A DNA stretch of 64,000 nt, taken from assembly GCA_012959695.1 (NCBI GenBank), contig DUCS01000027.1, positions 34,858 to 98,857 of the forward strand, given 5' to 3'. The notes beneath the pieces were generated by a model. It had not been told where the DNA came from. It did not search any database and saw only the letters and a program-made list of their open reading frames with translations. Of this stretch, positions 41,373 to 52,765 are shown in pieces; the first letter of the stretch is position 1, and every line of letters starts with the position of its first letter. The stretch comes from Cycloclasticus sp. (GTDB lineage: Bacteria; Pseudomonadota; Gammaproteobacteria; Methylococcales; Cycloclasticaceae). A program made the translations under genes and the position numbers.

Positions 41373-41831
41373 ATGGAAAAAACTAGCATGGTTGGTTTAA
41401 ATTCGATTCGATATCAAGCGGGAATACTCACCGTTATAGTGGCGTTAATATTGATTACCCCGCTATGTGGGTTTTTGTTTGATTGTGGTTGCACTTGGCC
41501 GTGGGCAGGGCTGGAGAGCCATTGTAATATCCATAACCCAAACGCAGTTCATCAGTGTCCTTGGTGCGTCTCAACTATCGCTGGAACAGGGTCAGTCGGT
41601 TTGGCTGTGTTGATTGGGTTTTTATTATCGGTTAAGCCGTCAGGCTCGGGTTATGATGTGCGAGATTCAGCTTTGGCGGGTATTCAACAAAAAGCGTCGG
41701 CATCAGACTTTATTCAACGCGCTGTTATTGGATTGCTTGGGTTCACGATTGCAGCCGTTATAACAGCTTGGCTATCAGGCTATGTGTTGGAATACCCTTA
41801 CTTTGTATTTATCAGCGGCTGGCCGCTTTAA
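41373..41831 (+). CDS. Hypothetical three-TM protein with a Cys/His-rich loop
   Basis: DCGCTWPWAGLESHCNIHNPNAVHQCPWC between hydrophobic segments; in-frame ORF. Confidence 0.65.
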   Translation: MEKTSMVGLNSIRYQAGILTVIVALILITPLCGFLFDCGCTWPWAGLESHCNIHNPNAVHQCPWCVSTIAGTGSVGLAVLIGFLLSVKPSGSGYDVRDSALAGIQQKASASDFIQRAVIGLLGFTIAAVITAWLSGYVLEYPYFVFISGWPL

Positions 41832-41851
41832 TTGACTACGTTACAAACGAC

Positions 41852-42913
41852 ATGGAACAAATAAAACAGTGGTTTAACCGAATATTAGCAAACCCTGAGA
41901 CCTTAGCGTTGGCGGGCACGTTGTTGTTTGGTTTTTTGGTTATTTTATGGGTGGGTGATGTGTTATCGCCGGTATTGGCAAGCATTGTTATCGCGTATCT
42001 ATTAGAAGGCATGGTGGTTAAGTTTGAATCCATTGGCCTAGCGCGAAAGCTGGCGGTTATCTGTTCATTCAGCCTGTTCATGGCGTTATTGTCGTACATG
42101 GTCTTTGGCTTAATCCCCTTATTGTCGATTCAGGCAGTGGAATTAGCTCAGCAATTGCCCAGCATGCTCAATCAAGGCGTCGACCTATTTATGGCCCTGC
42201 CTGAAAAGCACCCAAACTTTATTACCAAAGAGCAGGTCACGTTAATTTTTGGTCAAGTGAGCTCAGAGGCGATTAAATACGGCCAAGGCTTGCTGTCTTT
42301 CTCTGCCGCATCGGTGTTGAATATTGTGGCGTTGATTATTTATTTATTGCTGGTGCCCATGATGGTGTTCTTCTTTCTAATGGATAAAACAGACATTGTT
42401 AACTGGTTTGCCAAATTTCTACCCAGCAACAGCCGTTTAACCACAGAAGTATGGGTGAACGTGAATCAACAGATAGCGAATTATGTTAGAGGTAAAATCT
42501 GGGAAATTTTGATTGTTTGGTCGGCCTGTTTCATTGCCTTCAGCTTGCTGGATTTACATTACGCCATGTTGCTTAGCTTCTTGGTTGGGCTGTCTGTGTT
42601 AGTGCCGTATGTAGGTGCAACGGTGGTAACCATTCCCGTGTTGCTGGTGGCCTATGTGCAGTGGAAATGGAGTAACGCATTCGTGTATTTAATGACGGTA
42701 TTCCTTATTATTCAAGCACTGGATGGCTATGTGTTGGTACCACTATTGTTTTCTGAGGTGGTTAATTTGCATCCCGTTGCTATTATCGTTGCTATTTTAT
42801 TTTTCGGCGGCGTTTGGGGTTTTTGGGGTGTGTTCTTTGCTATTCCGTTGGCAACACTGGTACAAGCGGTTCTTGTCGCTTGGCCTAGCCGACATGATGT
42901 GGCAGAAAGCTGA
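41852..42913 (+). CDS. AI-2E family transporter
   Basis: UPF0118 topology; SVLVPYVGATVVTIPVLLVAYVQW, LVPLLFSEVVNLHPVAIIVAILFFGGVWGFWGVFFAIPLATL; ATG 41852. Confidence 0.92.
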   Translation: MEQIKQWFNRILANPETLALAGTLLFGFLVILWVGDVLSPVLASIVIAYLLEGMVVKFESIGLARKLAVICSFSLFMALLSYMVFGLIPLLSIQAVELAQQLPSMLNQGVDLFMALPEKHPNFITKEQVTLIFGQVSSEAIKYGQGLLSFSAASVLNIVALIIYLLLVPMMVFFFLMDKTDIVNWFAKFLPSNSRLTTEVWVNVNQQIANYVRGKIWEILIVWSACFIAFSLLDLHYAMLLSFLVGLSVLVPYVGATVVTIPVLLVAYVQWKWSNAFVYLMTVFLIIQALDGYVLVPLLFSEVVNLHPVAIIVAILFFGGVWGFWGVFFAIPLATLVQAVLVAWPSRHDVAES

Positions 42914-42938
42914 TTTAAGTTTTATTTAAAAGGTTATT

Positions 42939-43637
42939 ATGAAGTTGTTCCAATATGTTTTATGCGCGTTGATTTTTGTTGCAACGGCCACGCCTGCATT
43001 TGAGTTGTCAGATATCACGGATCGATTATTTGAAGACAATGCCAGCGGCATCGAAGGTCAGTTAAAAGACACTGCATTTGAATTTAAGGTCAACGCGGCT
43101 TTATTACGCAATGATGTCTTGCGAAATAACACACATATCGCTGTTGCTCGTAATAGGGGTTCGGTACTGATTGCTGGGCAAGCGGCCACTCAAGCGTTAA
43201 AAGATAAGGTGTTAAGTTTAGTGTTATCCGAGGCGCATTTACAGTGGACGCAAGGTGATGTGAATCATGTAGAGCCGTCTAATGCGCAGGTATGTGGAAA
43301 AAAAGCGTCTAAAATGGCCGCCAATGATCGTCGTCGCTTTAACCTTAAAACAGCTGAGGAATGCAGTACTGTTAACCGTTTTTATAACGAGGTACGCGTA
43401 TCAACCCCTGTTGGTGAGATTGAGCGCAGCGATGATGACTTACTACGAGCAATGATAGTAAACCAATTGTTGCGTGCGGATATTACTCAAAAAGCAGGCA
43501 CGATTAAAATAGTAGTTGCTGATCAATACGTGTATTTACTGGGCGACCAATTAGACCAGCCCACGGCTCAACGTGCAGCTGACTTTGTTGCAGGCATAAC
43601 GGGTGTGACAAAGGTCGTACCGCTTTTTAGGTTTTAA
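42939..43637 (+). CDS. BON-domain exported protein
   Basis: Signal peptide; VLIAGQAATQALKDKVLSL; FYNEVRVSTPV; IKIVVADQYVYLLGDQLDQPTAQRAADFVAGITGVTKVVPLF. Confidence 0.88.
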   Translation: MKLFQYVLCALIFVATATPAFELSDITDRLFEDNASGIEGQLKDTAFEFKVNAALLRNDVLRNNTHIAVARNRGSVLIAGQAATQALKDKVLSLVLSEAHLQWTQGDVNHVEPSNAQVCGKKASKMAANDRRRFNLKTAEECSTVNRFYNEVRVSTPVGEIERSDDDLLRAMIVNQLLRADITQKAGTIKIVVADQYVYLLGDQLDQPTAQRAADFVAGITGVTKVVPLFRF

Positions 43638-43643
43638 TCTTCC

Positions 43644-44111
43644 TTATAGCGCAACGACGGTTGCCAATACCTCGCTGACGTGTTCTTTGACTTTAACCTT
43701 GCGCCATTCTTGTACAAGAACGCCGTCGGCATTGATTAAAAAGGTGCTGCGTTCAATGCCCATATATTCTTTGCCGTAGAGCTTTTTAAGTTTAATGACA
43801 TCAAACAATTTACACAATGACTCGTCAGGGTCACTGATTAGATCGAACGGAAAACTGTATTTTTCTTTAAAGCCATTATGTACGCGAATTGAGTCGCGGG
43901 AAACGCCAAAAATGTCAGTATTAGCTGCTTGAAACTCGCTGTAAAGGTCACGAAAATCTTGCCCTTCTTGCGTGCAGCCTGGTGTGTTGTCTTTCGGATA
44001 AAAATAGATAACGACATTTTTTCCTTTTAAGCTACTTAGCGTGAGTGCATCTTCTGCTGTTGTGGCGCAGGTAAATTCGGCAACGACTTGGTTTAATTGA
44101 ACAGTGCTCAT
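43644..44111 (-). CDS. bcp: Thioredoxin-dependent peroxiredoxin
   Basis: VVIYFYPKDNTPGCTQEGQDFRDLY. Confidence 0.95.
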   Translation of the reverse strand: MSTVQLNQVVAEFTCATTAEDALTLSSLKGKNVVIYFYPKDNTPGCTQEGQDFRDLYSEFQAANTDIFGVSRDSIRVHNGFKEKYSFPFDLISDPDESLCKLFDVIKLKKLYGKEYMGIERSTFLINADGVLVQEWRKVKVKEHVSEVLATVVAL

Positions 44112-44267
44112 GGTATGACCCTATTAAATTGAATTATTTTAACGCTATTTTAGCAGACTGGTTTTTAGTTGTAGTGCTGATGTATGTATAATAATCGGCT
44201 TATTTGCTTATTTGAAGAAGGCCTTTGAATAAGTTGTTAACTTTTTCGATTACATTTGGATTCAACT

Positions 44268-45137
44268 ATGTTTCAAGGCAGTATTGTTGCACTCGTAACG
44301 CCCATGCATGAAGACGGCTCGTTAGATGAAGCAAGTCTGCGAAAGCTGATTGAATTTCATATTGAACAAGGCACTGATGCGATTGTAGCGATGGGCACAA
44401 CGGGTGAGTCTGCAACGCTGAATGAAAAAGAACACTGTCATGTGATTCGTCAAGTCGTTGAGATGGTTGCGGGACGTATTCCAGTCATTGCTGGAACAGG
44501 CGCTAATTCAACAACGGAAGCGATTGATTTAACGCGTTGCGCCGCAGAAGCTGGAGCAGACGCGTGCTTGCTAGTAACGCCGTACTACAATAAACCGACA
44601 CAAGAAGGTTTGGTGTTGCATTACAAGGCGATTGCGGCAGCGGTAGATATTCCACAAATTTTATATAACGTACCGGGTAGAACGGCGTGCGATATGTTGC
44701 CGGAAACGGTGGCAAAGCTTAAAGACGTGCCGAATATTGTGGGTGTTAAAGACGCGACGGGCGATATGGACGTGGGTAAAGCGTTGTTAGCGTTAAGCGA
44801 TGATAATTTTGCTGTGTATTCAGGCGATGACGCGACATCATGTGAGTTGATTTTAATGGGCGCGAAAGGTTCCATTACGGTTACCGGTAATGTTGCACCA
44901 GCAAAGAACCATCAGATGTGTGCAAAAGCCTTGGCGGGTGATGCAGAAGGCGCTAAAGCAATAGATGCAACACTTCAACCGCTACACAATGATTTGTTCG
45001 TGCAAGCGAGCCCCATTCCTGTGAAGTGGGCGGTGTGTGAATTGGGGTTAATTGAAAAAGGTATTCGTTTGCCAATGACGTGGCTAACAAGTGATTGCGA
45101 AGCGGTTGTCAAACAGGCGATGAGCGCAGCTAAGTAA
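44268..45137 (+). CDS. dapA: 4-hydroxy-tetrahydrodipicolinate synthase
   Basis: MFQGSIVALVTPM; GTTGESATLN; YYNKPTQEGL; YNVPGRTACD; GVKDATGD. Confidence 0.97.
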   Translation: MFQGSIVALVTPMHEDGSLDEASLRKLIEFHIEQGTDAIVAMGTTGESATLNEKEHCHVIRQVVEMVAGRIPVIAGTGANSTTEAIDLTRCAAEAGADACLLVTPYYNKPTQEGLVLHYKAIAAAVDIPQILYNVPGRTACDMLPETVAKLKDVPNIVGVKDATGDMDVGKALLALSDDNFAVYSGDDATSCELILMGAKGSITVTGNVAPAKNHQMCAKALAGDAEGAKAIDATLQPLHNDLFVQASPIPVKWAVCELGLIEKGIRLPMTWLTSDCEAVVKQAMSAAK

Positions 45138-45159
45138 AGAGGATTAAAAGGTAAAAATA

Positions 45160-45783
45160 ATGAGTATTCAAACGATTTTATTGAAATTAAGTTGTGTCGC
45201 TGTCGTGTCACTTAGTCTTGCTGCGTGTGGCAGTATGCCGTCAATGGACGGTGTGTTTGTGGACCAAAAAGAGTCCTATAAACGAGCGCATGAATTGCCA
45301 TCTTTGGAAATGCCTCCAGAATTGTCAAGCGGAGCAATAAAAGATGAATACGATGGTGCAGTTCGAACAGAGTCATTTGTTACGAAAAAAAGCGTTGTCA
45401 AAACAACACCGTTAAATGAGCCGACGCTAGCCCCCGCTGAAATATTTACATTGGGTGATGTTTCTTATTTATTACTGCACGATAACTTTAGAACGTCATG
45501 GCGTAAAACCATCAGCGCACTTGAAGAGCTTAATTACGATATTGAAGATAAAAACCGTGAAAAAAATATTGTTTATTTAAATATATCCGATGAAGTAAAT
45601 GACCCTGGTATATTGTCATCGTTGACGTTCTGGAAGAAAAGTGCTACTAGCGTTTATAAGCTTATTTTTGTTGAATACTCAGATAGCATTGCTGTGAAAG
45701 TGCAAAATGACGAAGGTGTGTTTATTAATAATGACGTGTCTAAACAAATTTATAACGACTTGCTAAGCAAACTGGCACAGTGA
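45160..45783 (+). CDS. bamC: Outer membrane protein assembly factor BamC (NlpB)
   Basis: Lipobox SLAACGSMP; RAHELPSLEMPPEL; dapA-bamC order. Confidence 0.85.
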   Translation: MSIQTILLKLSCVAVVSLSLAACGSMPSMDGVFVDQKESYKRAHELPSLEMPPELSSGAIKDEYDGAVRTESFVTKKSVVKTTPLNEPTLAPAEIFTLGDVSYLLLHDNFRTSWRKTISALEELNYDIEDKNREKNIVYLNISDEVNDPGILSSLTFWKKSATSVYKLIFVEYSDSIAVKVQNDEGVFINNDVSKQIYNDLLSKLAQ

Positions 45784-46568
45784 GGTTTGCCTCCCTAGGC
45801 AGCGGTAGCCGAGGGAATTCAACGCTTGTTCAACACGGTAATACCTTGTTGATGATTGATAATGGTTTTTCGACCAAAGAAGCTGATAAGCGAATGGCTA
45901 AATTAGGTGTGTCGGGCGAAGACATTAGCGCGATTCTTGTTACCCATGAACACGCTGACCATCTAGGTGGCGTTGCACGCTATGCACGACGTTACGGTAT
46001 GCCTGTTTGGGCAAGTCACGGTACAGCTAGCATGATAAAAGATCTTGACGGTGTGGAGTGCTTTAATAGCCATCAATCATTTGAGTTAGGTGAGTTTTCG
46101 ATAGAGCCCATTCTAGTGCCGCACGATGCGCGCGAACCTACACAATTTATCTTTAAATCAAACGAGCTAAAGCTGGGCGTGATGACCGATACAGGTTCGA
46201 TTACCCAACACATGGTTGAGGCGTTGACCGGCTGCGATGCACTATTGCTAGAGTGTAATTATGACCGCGAGATGCTGTTAAACGGCGCGTATCCAGAGTC
46301 TTTAAAGCGGCGTGTGGTAGGCGATTGGGGGCATTTAGATAATCTGCAATCCGTTGATTTATTGAAACAGCTTGAAACAAAAAAATTACAGCACCTAGTG
46401 CTGGCTCACGTTAGCGAAAAAAATAACAGTCATGAGCTGGTATTAGACTGTGTCAGCGCGGCGATACAGTGTGACCGAGCTCGATTAAAAGTCATCGATC
46501 AAGACGATGGCTTGGACTGGTGCACACTAACAACAGATAACAACCGTAAAGAGACTCTACATGCTTGA
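45780..46568 (+). CDS. MBL-fold metallo-hydrolase (YycJ-like)
   Basis: [46 protein letters not shown]. Confidence 0.92.
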   Translation: MRFASLGSGSRGNSTLVQHGNTLLMIDNGFSTKEADKRMAKLGVSGEDISAILVTHEHADHLGGVARYARRYGMPVWASHGTASMIKDLDGVECFNSHQSFELGEFSIEPILVPHDAREPTQFIFKSNELKLGVMTDTGSITQHMVEALTGCDALLLECNYDREMLLNGAYPESLKRRVVGDWGHLDNLQSVDLLKQLETKKLQHLVLAHVSEKNNSHELVLDCVSAAIQCDRARLKVIDQDDGLDWCTLTTDNNRKETLHA

Positions 46569-49500
46569 ACTCACTGGAAGCACAGCGCTATCGGACTTTC
46601 GTCAACAACGCCTATTAAAAAAGCTTGTCGCAGCAGTTCCAAACGTGGCCGGTATTAGTGCTGAATATATTCATTTTGTTGATGTATCAGAAACCCTTTC
46701 TGAAGACGATTTAAGTAAGCTCAATAGCGTATTAACGTACGGGCCAAAGAGTGATGCGATTGCGCACACGGGCAAAAGGTTATTGGTTGTACCTCGTGCG
46801 AGTACGCTGTCTCCTTGGTCGAGTAAAGCTACGGACATTGCGCAGCATTGTGGTTTGCCGCAAGTTAATCGGCTTGAGCGCGGCGTTGCCTATTATGTCA
46901 CCGGCGAGCTTACTGACGAGCAACTAAGCCATGTTGCCGACTTGCTTCACGATCGTATGACCGAACGCGTATTGCGTGACGGTAAGCAACCAGACGATAT
47001 GTTTGTACAGGCAGAACCTGGCTTGTTGGCATCGGTGGATGTATTGGGCGGTGGCAAGCAAGCCTTGGTTGAAGCGAATCAAACGATGGGCTTGGCTTTA
47101 TCCAGCGATGAAATTGATTATTTGGTAGACAGTTTTCAAGCATTAGGTCGTAATCCGAATGACATCGAGTTGATGATGTTTGCTCAAGCGAACTCAGAAC
47201 ATTGTCGGCATAAAATCTTTAATGCCGATTGGTCTGTCGATGGCGAGGCGCAAAGCGAAACGCTGTTCTGCATGATAAAGAACACGGCCAAGCAAAGCCC
47301 TAAAGGCATTATCTCTAAGTACAGTGATAATTCAGCCGTAGCCGAAGGCAGTGATGCTGACGTGTTGATTCGTGATCCGCAAAGTCGTTCATACCATTTT
47401 GTGGAAGAACACGTACCGTATTTGATGAAAGTTGAAACGCATAACCACCCGACGGCTATTTCGCCATACCCCGGCGCAGCAACAGGCTCGGGTGGCGAAA
47501 TACGTGATGAAGGCGCCACAGGGAAAGGTTCGCGTACCAAAGCGGGGTTGACTGGCTTTACTGTCTCGCATTTGAATATTCCTGGCTTTCAACAACCTTG
47601 GGAGCAGAGTATTGGCAAGCCAGATCGTATCGCATCAGCATTAGATATTATGTTGGAAGGCCCATTGGGCGGTGCGGCGTTTAACAACGAGTTTGGGCGC
47701 CCCAATTTAACCGGCTATTTCCGTACGTTTGAACAAAACGTACCCAACAGCAACGGTACCAAAGCGCGTGGTTACCATAAGCCGATTATGTTGGCCGGTG
47801 GCGTAGGCTCAGTTCGGCCAATGCACGCGTTGAAACAAAAAATTGAACCCGGTTCACCCATTATTGTACTAGGTGGCCCTGCGATGTTGATTGGGTTGGG
47901 CGGCGGCGCTGCATCGTCACAAACATCCAGCGAAGGCTCAGAAGATTTAGATTTTGCCTCTGTACAACGTGAAAATCCAGAAATGCAACGCCGTTGCCAA
48001 GAGGTGATTGAAGCCTGTAACGCGATGGGCGATAACACACCTGTTATTTCTATTCATGATGTAGGAGCAGGCGGTTTGTCGAATGCCGTGCCAGAAATTA
48101 TTCATGATTGGGACTTGGGCGGACGTTTTGAATTACGCGATATTTTATGTGTAGACAGCAGCTTATCACCGATGCAAATTTGGTGTAACGAGTCACAAGA
48201 ACGTTATGTTATTGCGCTAAAAGCAGACCGTCTAGATGATTTCAAAGCCATGTGCGAGCGCGAACGTTGTTTGTTTGCACACATTGGCGAGGCGACAAAA
48301 GACGAACAGCTGATTTTGAATGACAGTTTGTTTGATAATCAGCCGATTGATTTACCGATGTCGTTATTGTTTGGCAAGCCGCCAAAAATGGAACGCAATG
48401 TGACACGTGTTACGAGCAATGTTCCTGCGTACAGCGCAGACGGTATTGATTTAAAAGACGCCGCGTATCAAGTGCTTCGTTTCCCAGCGGTGGGTGATAA
48501 ATCGTTCTTAATTCATATTGGTGACCGTTCAGTCACCGGTTTAGTGGCTCGTGATCAAATGGTCGGTCCGTGGCAAATACCCGTGGCGGATGTAGCGGTC
48601 ACCAGCAGTGGTTTTAATCACTACACAGGCGAAGCCATGTCATTGGGCGAACGTACGCCATTGGCATTGATTGATGGCCCTGCGTCTGGCCGTATGGCGA
48701 TAGGTGAGGCATTAACCAACCTCGCAGCGTCAAATATTAAAGGTTTAGATGAAGTGTGTTTATCCGCAAATTGGATGGCCGCATGCGGCGAAGCCGGTGA
48801 AGATGCCAGCTTGTTCGATACCGTAGAAACAGTTGGCATGGATTTATGTCCAGCCTTGGGTCTAGCGGTTCCTGTTGGCAAAGACTCCATGTCGATGAAA
48901 ATGGCGTGGAAAGACGATGCCATTGAAAAATCAGTGAGCTCGCCTTTATCGTTAATTATTACCGCGTTTTCACCGGTAAAAGACGTGCGTAAAACGCTAA
49001 CGCCGCAGTTAAGTGCGGATGTTGATAACAGCTTAATTTTGATTGATTTAGGTGCAGGTAAAAACCGCATGGGCGGTTCGGTACTGGCCCAAACGCAGCA
49101 AATGATGGGCGAGCAAGCGCCCGATTTAGATGATGCTGCGTTATTTAAAGCATTTTTCAACACCCTTCAGACGTTAAACGAAGACGGTAAGTTAATGGCT
49201 TACCATGATCGTTCAGATGGCGGCCTGTGGGCAACGCTGTGCGAAATGACGTTTGCCGGTCGTTGCGGCGCGATGATTGATATAGAAGGCGATGTATTAA
49301 GCAGCCTGTTTAATGAGGAATTAGGCGCGGTTATTCAGGTGGATAAAGGTGATGAAGCGGCGGTTCTTGAAGCGTTTAAGTCTCAAGGCTTGGCGCACTG
49401 TGTGTCGGTGATTGGTACGGCCTACACATTCCAGCGAATCATCGTGACAAAATCTGGCGAAACGATATTAGAAGAGTCGCGTGCGGACTTGCAACAAGCG

Positions 49501-50418
49501 TGGTCAGAAACCAGCTATAGGTTGCAGTCATTAAGAGATAACCCAAACTGCGCACAGCAAGAATTTGATCGTATTCGGAATAATGACGATGCCGGCTTAT
49601 TTGCTGAGCTAACGTTTGATGCGAATGAGAATATCGTTCAGGCGCTAAATGATTCAAATACACGTCCAAAAGTCGCTATCTTGCGCGAACAAGGCGTAAA
49701 TGGCCACGTTGAAATGGCGGCAGCGTTTGATAAAGCTGGTTTTGAATCGGTTGATGTGCACATGAGTGAGCTTATTTCAGGTAAAAAAGATCTGTCTGAG
49801 TTTGTTGGTTTAGCAGCCTGTGGCGGCTTCTCGTACGGTGATGTATTGGGCGCGGGTGAAGGTTGGGCAAAATCCATCTTGTTTAACGAACGAGCGCGCA
49901 CCACCTTCAGTGATTTCTTCAACCGTGCAGACACCTTTGGTTTAGGTGTGTGTAACGGCTGCCAAATGTTATCTAATTTGCGTGAGCTTATTCCCGGTGC
50001 GCAAGCGTGGCCACACTTTGTTAAAAACGAGTCTGAGCAGTTTGAAGCGCGTGTTGCGATGGTAGAAATTCAAACCTCGCCGTCAATATTGTTAACAGGT
50101 ATGGAAGGTTCACAAATACCGGTTGCTGTTGCTCACGGTGAAGGCCAAACAGAATTCAAAAATGATGAAATCAGCGGTCACATTGCCCTGCGGTATATTG
50201 GCCACGATGGCGAAGTAACCGAACAATTTCCGTTTAATCCAAATGGTTCGGCACAAGGCGTGACGGGTTTAACCACTGATGATGGACGTTTTACCATTAT
50301 GATGCCACACCCCGAGCGTTGCTTTAAAACGGTACAAAATAGCTGGTCACCGGGATATTGGGGTGAAGATGGCGCCTGGTTAAGAATGTTTAGAAATGCA
50401 CGGAAGTGGGTGGGGTAA
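46561..50418 (+). CDS. purL: Phosphoribosylformylglycinamidine synthase
   Basis: 1285 aa; [47 protein letters not shown]-terminal GATase [15 protein letters not shown]. Confidence 0.98.
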   Translation: MLELTGSTALSDFRQQRLLKKLVAAVPNVAGISAEYIHFVDVSETLSEDDLSKLNSVLTYGPKSDAIAHTGKRLLVVPRASTLSPWSSKATDIAQHCGLPQVNRLERGVAYYVTGELTDEQLSHVADLLHDRMTERVLRDGKQPDDMFVQAEPGLLASVDVLGGGKQALVEANQTMGLALSSDEIDYLVDSFQALGRNPNDIELMMFAQANSEHCRHKIFNADWSVDGEAQSETLFCMIKNTAKQSPKGIISKYSDNSAVAEGSDADVLIRDPQSRSYHFVEEHVPYLMKVETHNHPTAISPYPGAATGSGGEIRDEGATGKGSRTKAGLTGFTVSHLNIPGFQQPWEQSIGKPDRIASALDIMLEGPLGGAAFNNEFGRPNLTGYFRTFEQNVPNSNGTKARGYHKPIMLAGGVGSVRPMHALKQKIEPGSPIIVLGGPAMLIGLGGGAASSQTSSEGSEDLDFASVQRENPEMQRRCQEVIEACNAMGDNTPVISIHDVGAGGLSNAVPEIIHDWDLGGRFELRDILCVDSSLSPMQIWCNESQERYVIALKADRLDDFKAMCERERCLFAHIGEATKDEQLILNDSLFDNQPIDLPMSLLFGKPPKMERNVTRVTSNVPAYSADGIDLKDAAYQVLRFPAVGDKSFLIHIGDRSVTGLVARDQMVGPWQIPVADVAVTSSGFNHYTGEAMSLGERTPLALIDGPASGRMAIGEALTNLAASNIKGLDEVCLSANWMAACGEAGEDASLFDTVETVGMDLCPALGLAVPVGKDSMSMKMAWKDDAIEKSVSSPLSLIITAFSPVKDVRKTLTPQLSADVDNSLILIDLGAGKNRMGGSVLAQTQQMMGEQAPDLDDAALFKAFFNTLQTLNEDGKLMAYHDRSDGGLWATLCEMTFAGRCGAMIDIEGDVLSSLFNEELGAVIQVDKGDEAAVLEAFKSQGLAHCVSVIGTAYTFQRIIVTKSGETILEESRADLQQAWSETSYRLQSLRDNPNCAQQEFDRIRNNDDAGLFAELTFDANENIVQALNDSNTRPKVAILREQGVNGHVEMAAAFDKAGFESVDVHMSELISGKKDLSEFVGLAACGGFSYGDVLGAGEGWAKSILFNERARTTFSDFFNRADTFGLGVCNGCQMLSNLRELIPGAQAWPHFVKNESEQFEARVAMVEIQTSPSILLTGMEGSQIPVAVAHGEGQTEFKNDEISGHIALRYIGHDGEVTEQFPFNPNGSAQGVTGLTTDDGRFTIMMPHPERCFKTVQNSWSPGYWGEDGAWLRMFRNARKWVG

Positions 50419-50434
50419 TTCGTAACGAAAAGAC

Positions 50435-50644
50435 TTAAAGGTCTTTTAAACGGCGTTGATATTCTTCTTCAGATATTTCACCGTTGTCTAAGCGCTGCTG
50501 TAAAGATTTGAGAATGACGTCTTTAGGCGCGGGGCTTTTTTTACTTTTTCTATTCGCCCACTGAATCGCAAGAAATATACCGCCGATGGCGCTACCCCAA
50601 AAAGCGAACATAGCCCACAACCCAAAACTATCAGAATCGAACAT
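50435..50644 (-). CDS. SHOCT-domain small membrane protein
   Basis: C-terminal LQQRLDNGEISEEEYQRRLKDL. Confidence 0.8.
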   Translation of the reverse strand: MFDSDSFGLWAMFAFWGSAIGGIFLAIQWANRKSKKSPAPKDVILKSLQQRLDNGEISEEEYQRRLKDL

Positions 50645-50695
50645 AATTAGATTGAATGCTCACAAATACGATGGGTTCTAAATGCTAGGTAGTTT

Positions 50696-51669
50696 TTATT
50701 CGGCAATGGTAATTTTATTTTTACCGTTCTGTTTGGATAGGTACATTGCATCATCGGCGCGTTTTACGAAGCTATTTTTTTCTTCTTTAGCTAAATAAGT
50801 GGCAATACCTGCGCTGGCCGTCACGTTGACGACATCGCCATTTTCGGTTGTAAATGTTGTTTTTTCTAGTTGAGCGCGAATTTTTTCAACTGCGTTTAGT
50901 GCATGTTGAGCAATCACGAAGGGGAACAGCACAACAAATTCTTCGCCGCCATAGCGAAAGGCCATGTCAACGTGTCGAATATTAGACTGTATTATTTTGG
51001 CAAAGCTTTCTAATACGGTATTGCCGAATTGATGGCCGTACGTGTCGTTTAGAGATTTGAAATTATCCAAGTCGAACATGCAAATGGATAACGACTGCTT
51101 GTATCTATTACAACGGTCTATTTCGGCATCCACTTGGGAAAAAAAATGTCGCGCGTTATATAGCTTAGTGAGGTCATCAATGGTGCTGAGTTCGCGATAT
51201 TTCTGTTGGCTATCAATAAGCTTTTGCTCTGCGTACTTGCGATCACTGATAATAATAAGTGTTTCTACCGCGCCAACCATGTTGTTGTCGGCATCGAATA
51301 TTGGTGCTGCGGTAAACGAGAGCCATTCGCCACTGCCCATGGCGGGGAAAAATCCTCAGCCTCATAGGTATTGTCTAAAATATTAGATTTATTGTATTTG
51401 CTGGTATAAAAACGCTCAACCGATTCATCTTGACCGCCTTCAACGATCAAGTCAGACATGGTAGGGCGAGCATTTGGATAAAACGGCTTCCACTGGTTTT
51501 TGGTGCCAATCATGTCAACCGCAAGGTAACCGGAGGCTTTTTCAATGGCCTGATTCCAATGCGTTATCTCGTGTTGGACGTTAATCGCAAACGTTGGTAT
51601 TGCAATACTGTCCAGCACACTGGATGCCTTTAGGCTATCAGATGATGATGCGTTTTTATGTCTGCTCAT
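50696..51669 (-). pseudogene. PAS-GGDEF diguanylate cyclase, frameshifted within the PAS domain
   Basis: PAS part 51265-51669 ends in shifted frame after TYEAEDF; 50696-51340 resumes at (FPA)MGSGEWLSFTAAPIFD and contains YGGEEFVVLF. Confidence 0.8.
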
Positions 51670-51744
51670 TTTTTATTATTTAACCAAGCTTTGTACTGAT
51701 TATGCGCCTATGAATACTGGAATCAAGCATGAAAGGGTATTTTC

Positions 51745-52236
51745 TTATAGCAAGGCGTGGCAGTGTTTGTATTTTTTATTGCTAAGGCACCAGCAAGGCG
51801 CGTTTCTTTTTATTTTATAGTGGATAGATTGAACGGTTGGTATGCCCTCAATATAAAACCATTGTTGATTTTCTTTAATGAAAGACGAGTTTTCTACCAA
51901 CTCAAAAAACTGTTGGTTGGCATAAAACACAGCAGTAAACTCCACAGTACCGATACTGTCAGAAGGGAGACCATGCTGGGTGTCTAAAATGGTTAATTCA
52001 ACCCACGATGTGTGTAGGCTATTCTGTTGCAGTTCATGCAACTCGTTAGCGCTGCGTTTGCTTGGGTAATGGGTGTCGGATAGGTATTGAATATTGTCTA
52101 ATGCAAAAGCGGTAAAGCGTGAACGCATAAGCTGTTCAGCCGTACTGGGTAGTGATGAACGGTGAATAAAAGGGTGACAGCATTGAGTGAATAACTTGTT
52201 TGATCCGCATCGGCATAAGGTGTTACTCATAATCAA
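51745..52236 (-). CDS. YchJ family / SEC-C metal-binding protein
   Basis: CRCGSNKLFTQCCHPF; SAEQLMRSRFTAFAL; NAPCWCLSNKKYKHCH. Confidence 0.9.
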   Translation of the reverse strand: MIMSNTLCRCGSNKLFTQCCHPFIHRSSLPSTAEQLMRSRFTAFALDNIQYLSDTHYPSKRSANELHELQQNSLHTSWVELTILDTQHGLPSDSIGTVEFTAVFYANQQFFELVENSSFIKENQQWFYIEGIPTVQSIHYKIKRNAPCWCLSNKKYKHCHALL

Positions 52237-52717
52237 TGCCGGTAATAAAATAGGTGATGCGACCAGCGGGTGTCGTTACCGTTACTTCATCATCAAGGCG
52301 TTTTTTAAACAACGCTTTTGCAACGGGGGAATCCATGCTGATGTAGTGAGGTTGGTGGTCTATTTCATCGGGGCCAACGATGCGATAGGTTACTTCGTCG
52401 CCTGAATCATCTTCTAATGTAATGATTGCAGAGAAAAAAACCTGAGTGGGTGTGCTGGGTTTTTCGGATATGACTTGAAGATTTGGCAGGCGTTGTTGAA
52501 GATAGTGAATACGCCAATCAAGGCCACGTAATTCTTTTTTTCGGTAGATGTATTCAGCGTTTTCAGAGCGGTCGCCTTCAGCCGCGGCCGCAGATAAGGC
52601 GGATACCACTACGCGACGTTTTACCCATAGCGATTCTTCCTCTTGTTGGAGGGAATCAAAACCTTGCCGAGTAATATACGGCGATTTTGGCGGAGCAGGT
52701 GGGCGGTAACGACTCAT
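52223..52717 (-). CDS. greB: Transcription elongation factor GreB
   Basis: YITRQGFDSLQQEEESLWVKRRVVVSALSAAAAEGDRSENAEYIYRKKELRGLDWRIHYLQQRL. Confidence 0.95.
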   Translation of the reverse strand: MSRYRPPAPPKSPYITRQGFDSLQQEEESLWVKRRVVVSALSAAAAEGDRSENAEYIYRKKELRGLDWRIHYLQQRLPNLQVISEKPSTPTQVFFSAIITLEDDSGDEVTYRIVGPDEIDHQPHYISMDSPVAKALFKKRLDDEVTVTTPAGRITYFITGIDYE

Positions 52718-52765
52718 ATGGCAATGTGTGTTAAATTTAGTTGTTCCTAATTATAAGACACACAC

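Noticed and set aside
47184-49163. Long minus-strand ORFs within purL (e.g. 48621-49163, 180 aa)
   Set aside because: Antisense to a full-length conserved purL; codon-pattern shadow
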